Shown: positions 55,138 through 64,000, numbered from the stretch's first letter. The stretch is DNA of 64,000 nt from Arthrobacter sp. 9AX (GCF_902506095.1 NZ_LR733293.1:1036548-1100547); one strand, 5' to 3'. Numbers and translations are program-made. The notes: generated by a model from the sequence alone, not told the origin.

Positions 55138-56069
55138 CTCTCACCCCCGTCACCACAGACCATGCCGTGGATGATGATCCGCGCCGTTATGAGCACCTGA
55201 GCGTTATCCGGCTCGAAGATCCGGAAGCGGTGTCCCGCGCGGCCAAGGCCCGCCGCCGCCATCCGGGTGTGAAGGCCGGCCGGCAGAACTTCATCGTTGC
55301 CGCGGATCATCCGGCCCGTGGTGCGCTGGCTGTCGGTTCCGATCCGGTGGCGATGGCGGACCGCCGGCTGCTGCTGGACCGGCTGCAGATCGCGCTGGCC
55401 AACCCTGACGTGGACGGTGTCCTGGCATCTCCTGACATCATGGATGACCTTCTCCTGCTCGGTGCGTTGGAAGGCAAGCTGGTGTTCGGTTCGATGAACC
55501 GAGGGGGCCTCGCCGGTTTGGTCAACGAGATCGATGACCGCTTCACAGGCCACACGGCCGCAGCACTGGAAGCCCTGGGTGCCGATGGCGGGAAGATGCT
55601 GACCCGGATCTGCCTGGGCGACCCGGACACGGTTGCCACCCTCGAAGCGACCGCGAAGGCCATTGATTCCCTGGCTGAGCGGAAGCTGATCGCCATGGTG
55701 GAGCCGTTCCTCTCGGTCCGGGAAAACGGGAGGGTCCACAACGATCTGTCCACCAACGCCGTGATTAAGTCCATTGCCATCGCCGAAGGCCTGGGTTCCA
55801 CCAGTGCCTACACCTGGATGAAGCTTCCCGTGGTGGCGGAGATGGAACGCGTCATGGCCGCGACCACGATGCCCACCGTTCTTCTGGGCGGCGATCCCAC
55901 AGGCACGCAGGACGAGGTCTTTGCCAGCTGGCAGGCCGCCCTGGCCCTGCCGGGGGTCCAGGGACTCACGGTGGGCCGGACGCTTTTGTACCCCGCTGAC
56001 GGGGATGTGGCAGGCGCCGTCGCCACCGCCGCTTCCCTCCTTCACCACACCGCAGAAGTATCGGAGTAG
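55134..56069 (+). CDS. Cgl0159-family (beta/alpha)8 aldolase-like protein
   Basis: A 311-residue TIM-barrel protein of the class I aldolase (DeoC/LacD/Fba) type named after Corynebacterium Cgl0159. FIVAADHPARGALAV, GKLVFGSMNRGGLAG and PTVLLGGDPTGTQDEVF are visible. Set between iolC and iolD, it probably cleaves 5-dehydro-2-deoxygluconate 6-phosphate to DHAP and malonate semialdehyde, the IolJ step; this is inferred from position, since no other aldolase gene is in the cluster. It overlaps iolC by four bases. Confidence 0.85.
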   Translation: MTLTPVTTDHAVDDDPRRYEHLSVIRLEDPEAVSRAAKARRRHPGVKAGRQNFIVAADHPARGALAVGSDPVAMADRRLLLDRLQIALANPDVDGVLASPDIMDDLLLLGALEGKLVFGSMNRGGLAGLVNEIDDRFTGHTAAALEALGADGGKMLTRICLGDPDTVATLEATAKAIDSLAERKLIAMVEPFLSVRENGRVHNDLSTNAVIKSIAIAEGLGSTSAYTWMKLPVVAEMERVMAATTMPTVLLGGDPTGTQDEVFASWQAALALPGVQGLTVGRTLLYPADGDVAGAVATAASLLHHTAEVSE

Positions 56070-56075
56070 CTCCCC

Positions 56076-58061
56076 ATGGGAACCACAACAGGAACACGCA
56101 GGATGACGGTGGCGCAGGCCGTCGTTGAATACCTCTCCCGGCAGTACACGGTGGACTCGGTCAACGGTGTTGAGTACCGTGAACGGCTCATCCCGGGCAC
56201 GTTCGGGATTTTCGGGCACGGCAACGTGGCCGGTGTGGGCCAGGCTTTGAAGCAGTACCAGCAGCTGGACCCCGCCCTGATGCCGTACTACCAGGGCCGC
56301 AATGAGCAGGCCCAGGTCCACCAGGCCGTGGGATACGCCCGGCACACCCGGCGCCGCCAGACGTTCGCGGTCAGCACCTCGATCGGGCCTGGTTCCTCGA
56401 ACCTGTTGACCGGTGCCGCGTTGGCCACCACCAACCGGCTGCCGGTGCTGCTGCTGCCGAGCGATACGTTCGCTACCCGGGCCGCGGACCCGGTGCTGCA
56501 GCAGTTGGAGCAGCCGTACGCGTATGACCTGACGGTCAATGACGCGTTCCGGCCGCTGTCAAAGTTCTTTGACCGGGTGAACCGGCCGGAGCAGCTGTTC
56601 TCCGCGTTCCACCACGGACTCCGGGTCCTGACCGACCCGGCGGAGACCGGCGCGGTGACCATTTCGCTGCCGCAGGATGTCCAGGCCGAGGCGTTCGACG
56701 TCCCGGCGGAGTTCCTGGCCGAGCGGGAGTGGCGGATCCGCCGCCCGGACGCGGATGACGAGGACATTGCCCGCGCCGCTGCGGCCATCCGTGCGGCGAA
56801 GCGGCCGCTGATCATTGCCGGCGGCGGTGTCCTGTACGCCTATGCCAACGATGAGCTGGCGACGTTTGTGGAGCTGACCGGCATCCCGGTGGGCAACACA
56901 CAGGCCGGCGTCGGTGTCCTGCCCTGGGACCACCAGTTCAGCCTTGGTGCGATTGGGTCCACAGGTACGACGGCGGCGAACGCCATCGCTGCCCGGGCGG
57001 ACCTGATCATTGGCATCGGCACCCGGTACGAGGACTTCACCACCGCCTCCCGCACCGCGTTCCAGAACCCGGACGTGCGGTTCATCAACATCAACATCGC
57101 CCCGATCGATGCGTACAAGCACGGCACCACGCTGCCGATCGTGGCCGACGCCCGCAAGGCCCTGGTGAAGCTCAACGCAGCCCTTGGCGGCTACCGCGTT
57201 GGCGCGGACCTGGAGCAGAAGATCGCCGCTGAGAAGAAGCGCTGGGACGCCACCGTGGATGAGGCCTTCGGCACCCGGTACACGCCGTTGCCGGCACAGA
57301 ACGAGATCATCGGCGCCACCAACCGGGCCATGGACGCCCGTGACGTTGTCATCTGCGCGGCCGGTTCCCTGCCGGGCGACCTGCACAAGATGTGGCGGGT
57401 CCGGGACCCGTTCGGCTACCACGTCGAATACGCCTACTCCTGCATGGGCTACGAAATCCCCGGCGGCCTGGGCGTCAAACGCGCGGCCCTGGCCGAGGCA
57501 GCAAGCACGACGGCGGCCGGCGCCATTGGTGGGGATGGCGCGGAGGTGCGGGACGTCGTCGTGATGGTGGGGGACGGCTCCTACCTGATGATGCACACCG
57601 AACTGGTCACCGCCGTCGCCGAACGCATCAAGCTGATCGTGGTTCTGATCCAGAACCACGGCTACGCCTCCATCGGCTCCCTCTCCGAGTCCCTCGGCTC
57701 GCAGCGGTTCGGCACCCAGTACCGGACCCTGAACGAAGAGGCGCACAGCTTCGACGAGGGCGAGACCCTGCCCGTTGACCTGGCACTGAACGCCCAGTCC
57801 CTGGGCGTGAAGGTGGTCCGGATCGAACCGGGGGAGAAAGTCATCGCCGAACTCGAACAGGCCATCCGCGACGCGAAGGCAGCGCCTGAGGGCACCGGCC
57901 CGATCCTGATCCACGTCGAATCAGACCCGCTGCTAGACGCCCCGTCCTCCGAGTCCTGGTGGGATGTCCCCGTCTCCCAGGTCGCCGAACTGGACTCCAC
58001 CAAGCAGGCCTTCCAGACCTACACCGGCCACAAGAACCGCCAGCGCAAACTGCTCGGCTGA
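56076..58061 (+). CDS. iolD: 3D-(3,5/4)-trihydroxycyclohexane-1,2-dione acylhydrolase
   Basis: A 661-residue ThDP-dependent enzyme that opens the inositol-derived ring. PYYQGRNEQAQVHQAVGYAR near the N-terminus holds the family's catalytic-region residues. GPGSSNLLTGAALA is in the Pyr domain, and the ThDP-binding motif is VVMVGDGSYLMMHTEL through IQNHGYASIG. Start ATG at 56076, six bases after the aldolase gene; a later in-frame ATG is possible. Length fits IolD. Confidence 0.95.
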   Translation: MGTTTGTRRMTVAQAVVEYLSRQYTVDSVNGVEYRERLIPGTFGIFGHGNVAGVGQALKQYQQLDPALMPYYQGRNEQAQVHQAVGYARHTRRRQTFAVSTSIGPGSSNLLTGAALATTNRLPVLLLPSDTFATRAADPVLQQLEQPYAYDLTVNDAFRPLSKFFDRVNRPEQLFSAFHHGLRVLTDPAETGAVTISLPQDVQAEAFDVPAEFLAEREWRIRRPDADDEDIARAAAAIRAAKRPLIIAGGGVLYAYANDELATFVELTGIPVGNTQAGVGVLPWDHQFSLGAIGSTGTTAANAIAARADLIIGIGTRYEDFTTASRTAFQNPDVRFININIAPIDAYKHGTTLPIVADARKALVKLNAALGGYRVGADLEQKIAAEKKRWDATVDEAFGTRYTPLPAQNEIIGATNRAMDARDVVICAAGSLPGDLHKMWRVRDPFGYHVEYAYSCMGYEIPGGLGVKRAALAEAASTTAAGAIGGDGAEVRDVVVMVGDGSYLMMHTELVTAVAERIKLIVVLIQNHGYASIGSLSESLGSQRFGTQYRTLNEEAHSFDEGETLPVDLALNAQSLGVKVVRIEPGEKVIAELEQAIRDAKAAPEGTGPILIHVESDPLLDAPSSESWWDVPVSQVAELDSTKQAFQTYTGHKNRQRKLLG

Positions 58062-58104
58062 TTTCCTCCTGACCTCTCTTTTTACTACTCAAGGAAGAGT
58101 CCCC

Positions 58105-59619
58105 ATGACTGCCACCACCCAGACCACTACCGTCATCAACCACTTCATCAACGGCGCCGAAACTGCCGGTGAAGGGGACCGCACCACCCCCGTTTACAAC
58201 CCGGCCACCGGCGCCGTGTCCGCGCAGCTGCGGCTTGCGAACCGGGCCGACCTGGACTCCACCGTCGCCGCCGCCCGGGCCGCCGCCGACACCTGGGGCG
58301 ACATTTCCCTGGCCAAGCGCACCGCGGTGCTGTTCAAGTTCCGCGAGCTCGTCGCCGCCCACATCGACGACCTCGCGGCTCTGATCACGGCCGAGCACGG
58401 CAAGGTCCTCTCCGACGCCAAGGGCGAGATCGGCCGCGGCCTCGAAGTCATCGAATACGCCTGCGGCATCCCCACCCTGCTCAAGGGCGACTACTCGGAC
58501 CAGGTCTCCACCGGCATCGACGTCTTCTCCTTCCGCGAACCCCTCGGCGTGGTGGCCGGGATCACCCCGTTCAACTTCCCCGTCATGGTGCCCCTGTGGA
58601 TGGCTCCGATGGCGATCGCCACCGGCAACGCCTTCATCCTCAAGCCCTCCGAACGCGACCCCTCCGCCTCCCTGCTGCTGGCCAAGCTCTGGAAGGACGC
58701 CGGTCTGCCCGACGGTGTGTTCCAGGTCCTGCATGGCGACAAGGAAACCGTTGACGGGCTGCTGACCCACCCGGACGTGGACGGCATCTCCTTTGTCGGC
58801 TCCACCCCGATCGCCCAGTACGTCCACGAGACCGCCACCAAGCATGGCAAGCGGGTCCAGGCCCTGGGCGGGGCGAAGAACCACGCCATCATCCTGCCCG
58901 ACGCCGACCTGGACAACGCCGCAGACCACCTCGCGGCCGCCGCGTTCGGCTCCGCCGGGGAGCGCTGCATGGCCATCTCCGTCGCCGTCGCCGTCGGCGA
59001 CGCCGCAGACCTGATCGTCAAGAAGGTCGAAGAGCGCGCCCTGGCCGTGAAGGTCAACAACGGCACAGAACCCGACGCCGAAATGGGCCCGGTCATCACC
59101 CCGGCCTCCAAGGAACGCATCCTCCGGATCGTCACCGAAGCCGAAACCGCGGGCGCCGCCATGGTGGTGGACGGCCGTGACCTCGTGGTCCCCGGCCACG
59201 AGAACGGCTTCTGGGTGGGACCCACCGTCATCGACCATGTCAAAACCGGGATGAGCGCCTACACCGAGGAAATCTTCGGACCCGTCCTCGTCGTCGTCCG
59301 CGTCGACACCCTCGAAGACGGCATCAAGCTCATCAACTCCAACCCCTACGGCAACGGCACCGCCATCTTCACCTCCTCCGGCGCCGCAGCCCGCAAGTTC
59401 CAGCGCTCCGTCACCGTCGGGATGATCGGCATCAACGTGCCCCTCCCGGTCCCGGTGGCCTACCACTCCTTCGGCGGCTGGAAAGCCTCGCTCTTCGGCG
59501 ACAAGCACATCTACGGCCCCGAAGGCGTGAGCTTCTACACCCGCGGAAAAGTCATCACCTCCCGCTGGCCCGAAACCCACCACGCCTCCGGAGCCTCCTA
59601 CAACTTCCCCTCCAACTGA
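58105..59619 (+). CDS. iolA: CoA-acylating (methyl)malonate-semialdehyde dehydrogenase
   Basis: A 504-residue aldehyde dehydrogenase oxidising malonate semialdehyde to acetyl-CoA and CO2, the last inositol step; the same family serves valine degradation (mmsA). Motifs: GVVAGITPFNFPVMVPLWM, FVGSTPIAQYVHE, catalytic Cys in FGSAGERCMAIS, and GYHSFGGWKASLFGD-like C-terminus (PVAYHSFGGWKASLFGD). ATG at 58105 behind AAGGAAGAG. In the operon its place after iolD supports the IolA role. Confidence 0.94.
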   Translation: MTATTQTTTVINHFINGAETAGEGDRTTPVYNPATGAVSAQLRLANRADLDSTVAAARAAADTWGDISLAKRTAVLFKFRELVAAHIDDLAALITAEHGKVLSDAKGEIGRGLEVIEYACGIPTLLKGDYSDQVSTGIDVFSFREPLGVVAGITPFNFPVMVPLWMAPMAIATGNAFILKPSERDPSASLLLAKLWKDAGLPDGVFQVLHGDKETVDGLLTHPDVDGISFVGSTPIAQYVHETATKHGKRVQALGGAKNHAIILPDADLDNAADHLAAAAFGSAGERCMAISVAVAVGDAADLIVKKVEERALAVKVNNGTEPDAEMGPVITPASKERILRIVTEAETAGAAMVVDGRDLVVPGHENGFWVGPTVIDHVKTGMSAYTEEIFGPVLVVVRVDTLEDGIKLINSNPYGNGTAIFTSSGAAARKFQRSVTVGMIGINVPLPVPVAYHSFGGWKASLFGDKHIYGPEGVSFYTRGKVITSRWPETHHASGASYNFPSN

Positions 59620-59647
59620 TCCCCACCGCCACCCTCGCCTCGCAAGT

Positions 59648-59723
59648 CCAAATCGGCTCCCAGCCTTCGCAAGCTCCGGCAGGGGCCCTCGCCGATTTGG
59701 CTCCACAGCCAGGGAACCCTGGC
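59648..59723 (+). repeat. Inverted repeats in the iolA-iolE gap
   Basis: CCAAATCGGC (59648-59657) and GCCGATTTGG (59691-59700) are exact complements 33 bases apart, with a small CTTCGCAAG hairpin between them. A second repeat, GCCAGGG-AA-CCCTGGC (59708-59723), follows. Most of the 132-bp gap is structured. It could be an RNA element within the operon message or a dispersed intergenic repeat. Confidence 0.6.
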
Positions 59724-59751
59724 GGCGTGGCCCCTATCAAAGAGACAGACA

Positions 59752-60663
59752 ATGACTGAGAACAAACTGATCATCGGCACCGCGCCGGACTCCTGGGGTG
59801 TCTGGTTCGCGGACGATCCCCAGCAGACCCCCTGGGAGCGGTTCCTCGATGAAGTGGCCGAGTCCGGCTACAAGTGGATCGAACTCGGCCCCTACGGTTA
59901 CCTGCCCAACGACCCCACGCGGCTGGCCGAAGAACTGAAGCAGCGAGACCTCAAGGTCACCGCCGGCACGGTATTCACCGCGTTCCACCGCGGACTGGAC
60001 CAGTGGGAAACCGCCTGGGAGCCCGCCCGCAAGGTCGCCGAACTGACGGCAGCGATGGGTGGCGAGCACATCGTGGTCATCCCGGCCATGTGGCGTGACG
60101 ATGTGACGGGCGAAGCAGTGGAGAGCGGCACGCTGACCGGGAAGGCGTGGGATGACCTGTTCTCCGGGCACAACAGGCTGGGCAAGACCCTGCTGGAGGA
60201 CTTCGGCCTGAAGCAGCAGTTCCACTCCCACGCCGACTCCCACGTGGGCGCGCAGGAAGACATCGAGACCCTGCTGGCAGCCACGGACCCGCAGTACCTG
60301 AACCTGTGCCTGGACACCGGCCACGCCGAATACTGCGGTGCCTCCAGCCTGGAGCTTATCAAGAACTACCCGGACCGGATCGGCTACCTGCACCTGAAGC
60401 AGATCAACCCGGAGATCCTGAGACAAGTCAACGAGGAAAACATGACGTGGGCCGCCGCCAACCTGGCCGGCGTGATGACTGAACCGCCGAACGGCCTGCC
60501 GGACCTCCGCGCCGTCATCGAAGCCGTGGAAGCCCTGAACCGGCCCATCTTCGGCATCGTGGAGCAGGACATGTACCCGGTCGCGTTCGATGTGCCCATG
60601 CCCATCGCCAAGCGAACCCGCAACTACCTGCTCTCCTGCGGTTCCCGTACCGCCGTCAGCTAA
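59752..60663 (+). CDS. iolE: Inosose dehydratase-like TIM-barrel protein (IolE family)
   Basis: A 303-residue xylose-isomerase-like TIM barrel. IIGTAPDSWGVWF, GYKWIELGPYGYLP, HSHADSHVGAQEDIE and LCLDTGHAEYCG carry the probable metal ligands. Order iolE-iolG-iolH agrees with the Corynebacterium cluster as I recall it, supporting 2-keto-myo-inositol dehydratase. An inosose isomerase (IolI-like) is the alternative. ATG at 59752 with AAAGAGA upstream. Confidence 0.75.
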   Translation: MTENKLIIGTAPDSWGVWFADDPQQTPWERFLDEVAESGYKWIELGPYGYLPNDPTRLAEELKQRDLKVTAGTVFTAFHRGLDQWETAWEPARKVAELTAAMGGEHIVVIPAMWRDDVTGEAVESGTLTGKAWDDLFSGHNRLGKTLLEDFGLKQQFHSHADSHVGAQEDIETLLAATDPQYLNLCLDTGHAEYCGASSLELIKNYPDRIGYLHLKQINPEILRQVNEENMTWAAANLAGVMTEPPNGLPDLRAVIEAVEALNRPIFGIVEQDMYPVAFDVPMPIAKRTRNYLLSCGSRTAVS

Positions 60664-60693
60664 ACCCGCCTAAGACACCAAAGGACCCAACAA

Positions 60694-61707
60694 ATGACTG
60701 AAACACTGCGCGTAGCTGTCATCGGCGCCGGCCGCATGGGCGCGGACCACATCCAGCGACTCAACACCCGCATCCACGGGGCGGAAGTAGCCGCCGTCGT
60801 GGACGTTGACCTTGCCAGGGCACAGGCCGCCGTCGAAGGCATCCCGGGCGCCGTGGCCCTCGCCGACGCTGACGAGGCACTCAACAACGGTGACGTCAAC
60901 GCCGTCCTGATCGCCACCCCCGGCTTCCTGCACGAGGACATCCTGCTCAAGGCGATCGCCAAGGACATCCCCATCCTGTGTGAAAAGCCCCTCACCCCGG
61001 ACGCCGAGTCCTCCCTGAAGATTGTCCAGGCCGAGGTCGAGCTGGGCCGCAAGCGCATCCAGGTGGGCTTCATGCGCCGTTTCGACGCCGAATACGCTGC
61101 CCTTGGCCAGATCATCCGCAACCACGAGCTAGGTGAACTGCTGATGCTGCACCACCAGCACCGCAACCCCACCACTCCACCCGGCTTCACCAACGAGATG
61201 CTGATCAACGACTCCGTGGTGCACGAGTTCGACGCCATCCGTTACTTCACCGGCGAGGAAATCACCAGCGTCCAGGTCCGCCTGGGCAAGGCCACCAAAA
61301 ACGCGCCCTCAGGCCAGCACGACCCCCAGCACGTCCTGGTCGAAACCGAATCAGGTGTCCTGGCCGACGTCGAAATCTATGTCAACGCCAAGTTCGGCTA
61401 TGAGGTGGCCACCCAGGCTTCCTTCGAAGAGGGCATCGTCAACATCGGCGGCGACACGGGCCCCTACACCCGCAGCGCCGGCCGGTGGGGCGGCAACGTC
61501 ACCCCCGGCTTCGAAGAGCGCTTTGGTGCGGCGTACGACGTCGAAATCCAGTCCTGGGTGGACGCGGCACTTAAGGGCGAAATCGGCGGCCCCTCCGCCT
61601 GGGACGGGTACGCTACCGCCGCGTGCTGCGAAGCAGGAGTCGAGGCGCAGAAGAACGGAGAGAAGGTGGCAGTCAAGCTGGCCGCCAAGCCGGATCTCTA
61701 CAACTAG
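60694..61707 (+). CDS. iolG: myo-inositol 2-dehydrogenase
   Basis: A 337-residue NAD-dependent GFO/IDH/MocA-family dehydrogenase oxidising myo-inositol to 2-keto-myo-inositol, the first catabolic step. The Rossmann motif is VAVIGAGRMGADHIQRL. PILCEKPLTPDAES includes the catalytic lysine, and VHEFDAIRYFTGEE holds the active-site Asp/His region. ATG at 60694, 30 bp after iolE. Confidence 0.92.
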   Translation: MTETLRVAVIGAGRMGADHIQRLNTRIHGAEVAAVVDVDLARAQAAVEGIPGAVALADADEALNNGDVNAVLIATPGFLHEDILLKAIAKDIPILCEKPLTPDAESSLKIVQAEVELGRKRIQVGFMRRFDAEYAALGQIIRNHELGELLMLHHQHRNPTTPPGFTNEMLINDSVVHEFDAIRYFTGEEITSVQVRLGKATKNAPSGQHDPQHVLVETESGVLADVEIYVNAKFGYEVATQASFEEGIVNIGGDTGPYTRSAGRWGGNVTPGFEERFGAAYDVEIQSWVDAALKGEIGGPSAWDGYATAACCEAGVEAQKNGEKVAVKLAAKPDLYN

Positions 61708-61745
61708 CCTCCCACCCGTGACTGATCCACAATGGAGTGTTCTAC

Positions 61746-62621
61746 GTGAAAATCGCGCTTGACCCTACACCGTTCCACCACTCGCACAGCCTGCTCGAGT
61801 TCCCCAAGGTGGTGGCGAACCTTGGCTACAAGTACATGCAGATGACCCCGCACGCGGATTTCATCCCGTTCTACAACCACCCCAAGGCCGACGACGAACT
61901 GGTGGGCCAGCTCAGCAAAGCCTGCCGCGACGCCGGGATCGAAATAGCTTCCGTCCTTCCCGTGCTCCGCTGGTCCGGTCCGGACGAGGACGCCCGCGAG
62001 GCCGCCGTGCGCTACTGGAAGCGCGTCATCCAGATCGCTGTGGACCTCGGCGTCGGAACCATCAACACGGAGTTCAGCGGCCGGCCGGAGAAAGCCGAAG
62101 AATCAGAGCGCGCCTTCTACCGTTCCATGGAGGAACTGCTCCCGATCATCGAACGTGAAGGCATCGACCTGCTGATCGACCCCCACCCGGACGATTTCGT
62201 AGAGGAAGGCCTCGCCGCGATCCGCGTCATCCGGGGCCTGAACTCCAGGAGCGTGGGCTTGGTCTACGTGGCCCCGCACAGCTTCCACATGAAGGACGCG
62301 CCGCTGGACATCATGCGGGCGGCAGGGGACAAGCTCCGCCTCGTCCACGTGGCAGACACCATGAACCACCATGCCTCGCATGGCCTGCGCTACATCACCA
62401 ACCCGCCTGGAAACCCCGTCCGCGTCCACCAGCACCTGAAAGTCGGCGACGGCGACGTCAATTGGGACGAATTCTTCGGCGGGCTAAAGGAGATCGGCTT
62501 CCTGGACCGGGATAACACCGTGATGGTCTCCAGCGTCTTCGCCGAGGACGAGAACGCCGAGGACGTGTCCCGGTACCAGCTGGAGACCATGAGGCAGTAC
62601 GTCCAAAAGGTCAGTGCATGA
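61746..62621 (+). CDS. iolH: IolH-like sugar phosphate isomerase/epimerase
   Basis: A 291-residue TIM-barrel protein beginning MKIALDPTPFHHSHSLLEFPKVV, with GTINTEFSGRPEKAEESE, DLLIDPHPDDFVEEG and LRLVHVADTMNHHASHG supplying metal ligands. It resembles IolH, a member of inositol clusters whose exact reaction is not established. GTG at 61746 with GGAG eight bases upstream. Its stop overlaps the transporter ATG. Confidence 0.8.
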   Translation: MKIALDPTPFHHSHSLLEFPKVVANLGYKYMQMTPHADFIPFYNHPKADDELVGQLSKACRDAGIEIASVLPVLRWSGPDEDAREAAVRYWKRVIQIAVDLGVGTINTEFSGRPEKAEESERAFYRSMEELLPIIEREGIDLLIDPHPDDFVEEGLAAIRVIRGLNSRSVGLVYVAPHSFHMKDAPLDIMRAAGDKLRLVHVADTMNHHASHGLRYITNPPGNPVRVHQHLKVGDGDVNWDEFFGGLKEIGFLDRDNTVMVSSVFAEDENAEDVSRYQLETMRQYVQKVSA

Positions 62622-64000
62622 GATCCCCAGCGGACACAGGAAAGCAGCCCGGCAACCATCAGCGGGCGCTCCGCACCGTCACCATCATCTCCACGTTCGG
62701 CGGCCTGCTCTTCGGCTATGACACCGGCGTGATCAACGGCGCGCTGCCCTATATGCAGGAAGACCTGGGCCTGACGCCGCTGACCGAAGGCCTGGTCACA
62801 TCCTCGCTGCTGTTCGGTGCGGCTTTCGGAGCTCTGTTCGGCGGACGCCTCGCCGACCGCAGCGGCCGGCGCAGGATGATTATGGTCCTCGCGGTGATTT
62901 TCCTGGTGGGCACGCTGGCCTGCACCTTCGCGCCCAGCACCGAGGTGATGATCGCAAGCCGGTTCGTGCTGGGACTTGCGGTGGGCGGCGCGTCGGTGAC
63001 CGTGCCCGTCTACTTGGCTGAAGTTTCCCCGAGCGCCCGCCGCGGGCGGATCGTCACGCAGAACGAACTGATGATCGTCACCGGGCAGCTGCTCGCTTTT
63101 ATCTTCAACGCCTACCTCGGCAACACGTTCGGTGAGGCCGGCGGCATCTGGCGGTGGATGCTGGTCATCGCTACGCTGCCCGCCATCGCGCTCTGGATCG
63201 GGATGAACTTTATGCCCGAGAGCCCCCGCTGGCTTGCTTCGATGGGGAGCTTTGGGGAGACCCTCAGCGTCCTGCAGCGGATCCGGTCCCAGGCCGACGC
63301 GCGGACCGAATTCGAAGAAGTCAAAGCTATGGCCGTGGAGGACTACAAGTCCAAAATGGGCTCGTGGAAAGACCTGGGCATTCCCTGGCTCCGCCGGATC
63401 TTCTGTGTGGGCCTTGGCCTGGCGGTGATCCAGCAGATCACCGGCGTCAATTCCATCATGTACTACGGCACCCAGATCCTGTCCCAGTCCGGCTTTGGCC
63501 GGGAAGCCGCCCTGACGGCCAACATCGCCAACGGCGTGATCTCCGTGCTCGCCACGTTCGCGGGTATCTGGCTGCTGGGCAAGGTGGGGCGCCGCAGGAT
63601 GCTGATCACCGGGCAGGCAGGGACGACGACGGCGCTGCTGCTGATCGGTCTCTTCTCACTGATCCTGCCTGAGGGCTCGGTCAGGGGTTTCGTGATTCTT
63701 TCGCTGACAGTGACGTTCCTGGCGTTCCAGCAGGGGGCCATCTCACCGGTCACCTGGCTGATGCTCTCGGAGATTTTTCCGTTGAAGATCCGTGGCCTGG
63801 GCATGGGCGCTTCGGCCTTCCTGCTGTGGATCGTCAACTTCCTGATCGGCTTTGGCTTCCCGCAGCTCCTGGCGGCCATCGGCATCTCGAACACCTTCTT
63901 TGTGTTCGCCGTGCTGGGTCTTGGAGCGATCGCCTTCGCCGCGAAGTACGTGCCCGAAACCAAGGACAAGAGCCTGGAGGACCTGGAGCACTATTTCAAA
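62618..64000 (+). CDS. MFS sugar porter, probable myo-inositol/proton symporter, cut by window end
   Basis: 461 codons are visible with no stop. Sugar porter motifs are complete: TFGGLLFGYDTGVINGAL, GRLADRSGRRRM, PVYLAEVSPSARRGR, PESPRWL, VIQQITGVNSIMYYG, GAISPVTWLMLSEIFPLKIRG and VPETKDKSLEDLE. Twelve helices are covered. Position as last visible gene of the iol operon, overlapping iolH by four bases (ATGA), indicates inositol uptake (IolT type). Only a short C-terminal tail should be missing. Confidence 0.9.
   Translation, partial: MRSPADTGKQPGNHQRALRTVTIISTFGGLLFGYDTGVINGALPYMQEDLGLTPLTEGLVTSSLLFGAAFGALFGGRLADRSGRRRMIMVLAVIFLVGTLACTFAPSTEVMIASRFVLGLAVGGASVTVPVYLAEVSPSARRGRIVTQNELMIVTGQLLAFIFNAYLGNTFGEAGGIWRWMLVIATLPAIALWIGMNFMPESPRWLASMGSFGETLSVLQRIRSQADARTEFEEVKAMAVEDYKSKMGSWKDLGIPWLRRIFCVGLGLAVIQQITGVNSIMYYGTQILSQSGFGREAALTANIANGVISVLATFAGIWLLGKVGRRRMLITGQAGTTTALLLIGLFSLILPEGSVRGFVILSLTVTFLAFQQGAISPVTWLMLSEIFPLKIRGLGMGASAFLLWIVNFLIGFGFPQLLAAIGISNTFFVFAVLGLGAIAFAAKYVPETKDKSLEDLEHYFK

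Noticed and set aside
57841..59706. A 621-codon open frame antisense to iolA, and similar long antisense frames opposite femX, groEL, sucC and moeA
   Set aside because: They mirror the GC-rich third-position pattern of well-supported genes on the other strand, have no recognisable domains and no ribosome sites.

Overview
The window is chromosomal DNA from a high-GC actinobacterium, most likely Arthrobacter or Pseudarthrobacter (Micrococcaceae). This is inferred from GC-rich codon use with many GTG and TTG starts, actinobacterial families (DUF3263, LytR_C, DUF3027, DUF6314, XPB plus its partner, WXG100, Cgl0159) and gene order. I see no phage, integrase, insertion sequence or CRISPR array; it reads as core and niche-catabolic chromosome. 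Both ends cut a gene: sdaA on the left and an MFS transporter on the right.

Layout. 1-8 kb: L-serine dehydratase with a 127-bp tandem duplication over its 3' end, a TspO-like protein, two FemX-type peptidyltransferases, a ThrE-type exporter, a siderophore-interacting protein with a DtxR-type box on its start codon, and uracil-DNA glycosylase. 8-14 kb: DUF3263 and LytR_C proteins, a cold shock protein, two solute-binding proteins without permeases, and groEL behind two CIRCE operators. 14-24 kb: an RNase HI-DUF4440 fusion, an orphan WXG100 protein, a two-component system, XPB helicase with its partner, and a cold-shock-domain/DUF3027 pair. 24-29 kb: serC, a DtxR-family regulator, then three cell-wall hydrolase genes, two of them behind c-di-AMP (ydaO-type) riboswitches. 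29-36.5 kb: an HNH protein, a molybdenum-cofactor cluster (mobA, DUF6457, moeA, fdhD) and a GH38 alpha-mannosidase. 36.7-45.4 kb: a membrane protein/HTH pair, an ABC-F gene behind a terminator-like leader, an ABC exporter, a Nudix hydrolase, DUF6314, tRNA-Arg(CCU), two membrane proteins and an inositol-monophosphatase-family enzyme. 45.4-53.9 kb: pcrA, a GT1-type glycosyltransferase, a putative lipoprotein, sucCD, an ArsR/SRPBCC pair and a tautomerase. 54-64 kb: a myo-inositol catabolic operon (iolC, Cgl0159-type aldolase, iolD, iolA, iolE-like, iolG, iolH-like, MFS transporter) with no iolB in the window.

How the parts work together. The iol genes would carry inositol from uptake through dehydrogenation, dehydration, ring hydrolysis, phosphorylation, aldol cleavage and semialdehyde oxidation. 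A 17-nt operator-like core lies in front of both this operon and the tautomerase gene, suggesting one regulator for both. The cell-wall hydrolases appear to be set by c-di-AMP. The DtxR-family regulator at 25.3 kb probably controls the siderophore-interacting protein at 6.1 kb.

The observations I rate highest are: (1) the sdaA duplication, which replaces the terminal Glu-Cys that the intact frame would encode; (2) a promoter followed at once by a terminator-like hairpin with a six-cytosine loop ahead of the ABC-F gene, and a similar C-rich loop ahead of the third cell-wall gene; (3) the operator shared by the tautomerase gene and the iol operon; (4) the RNase HI-DUF4440 fusion. All assignments come from reading the sequence and recalled family knowledge; no database search was run.
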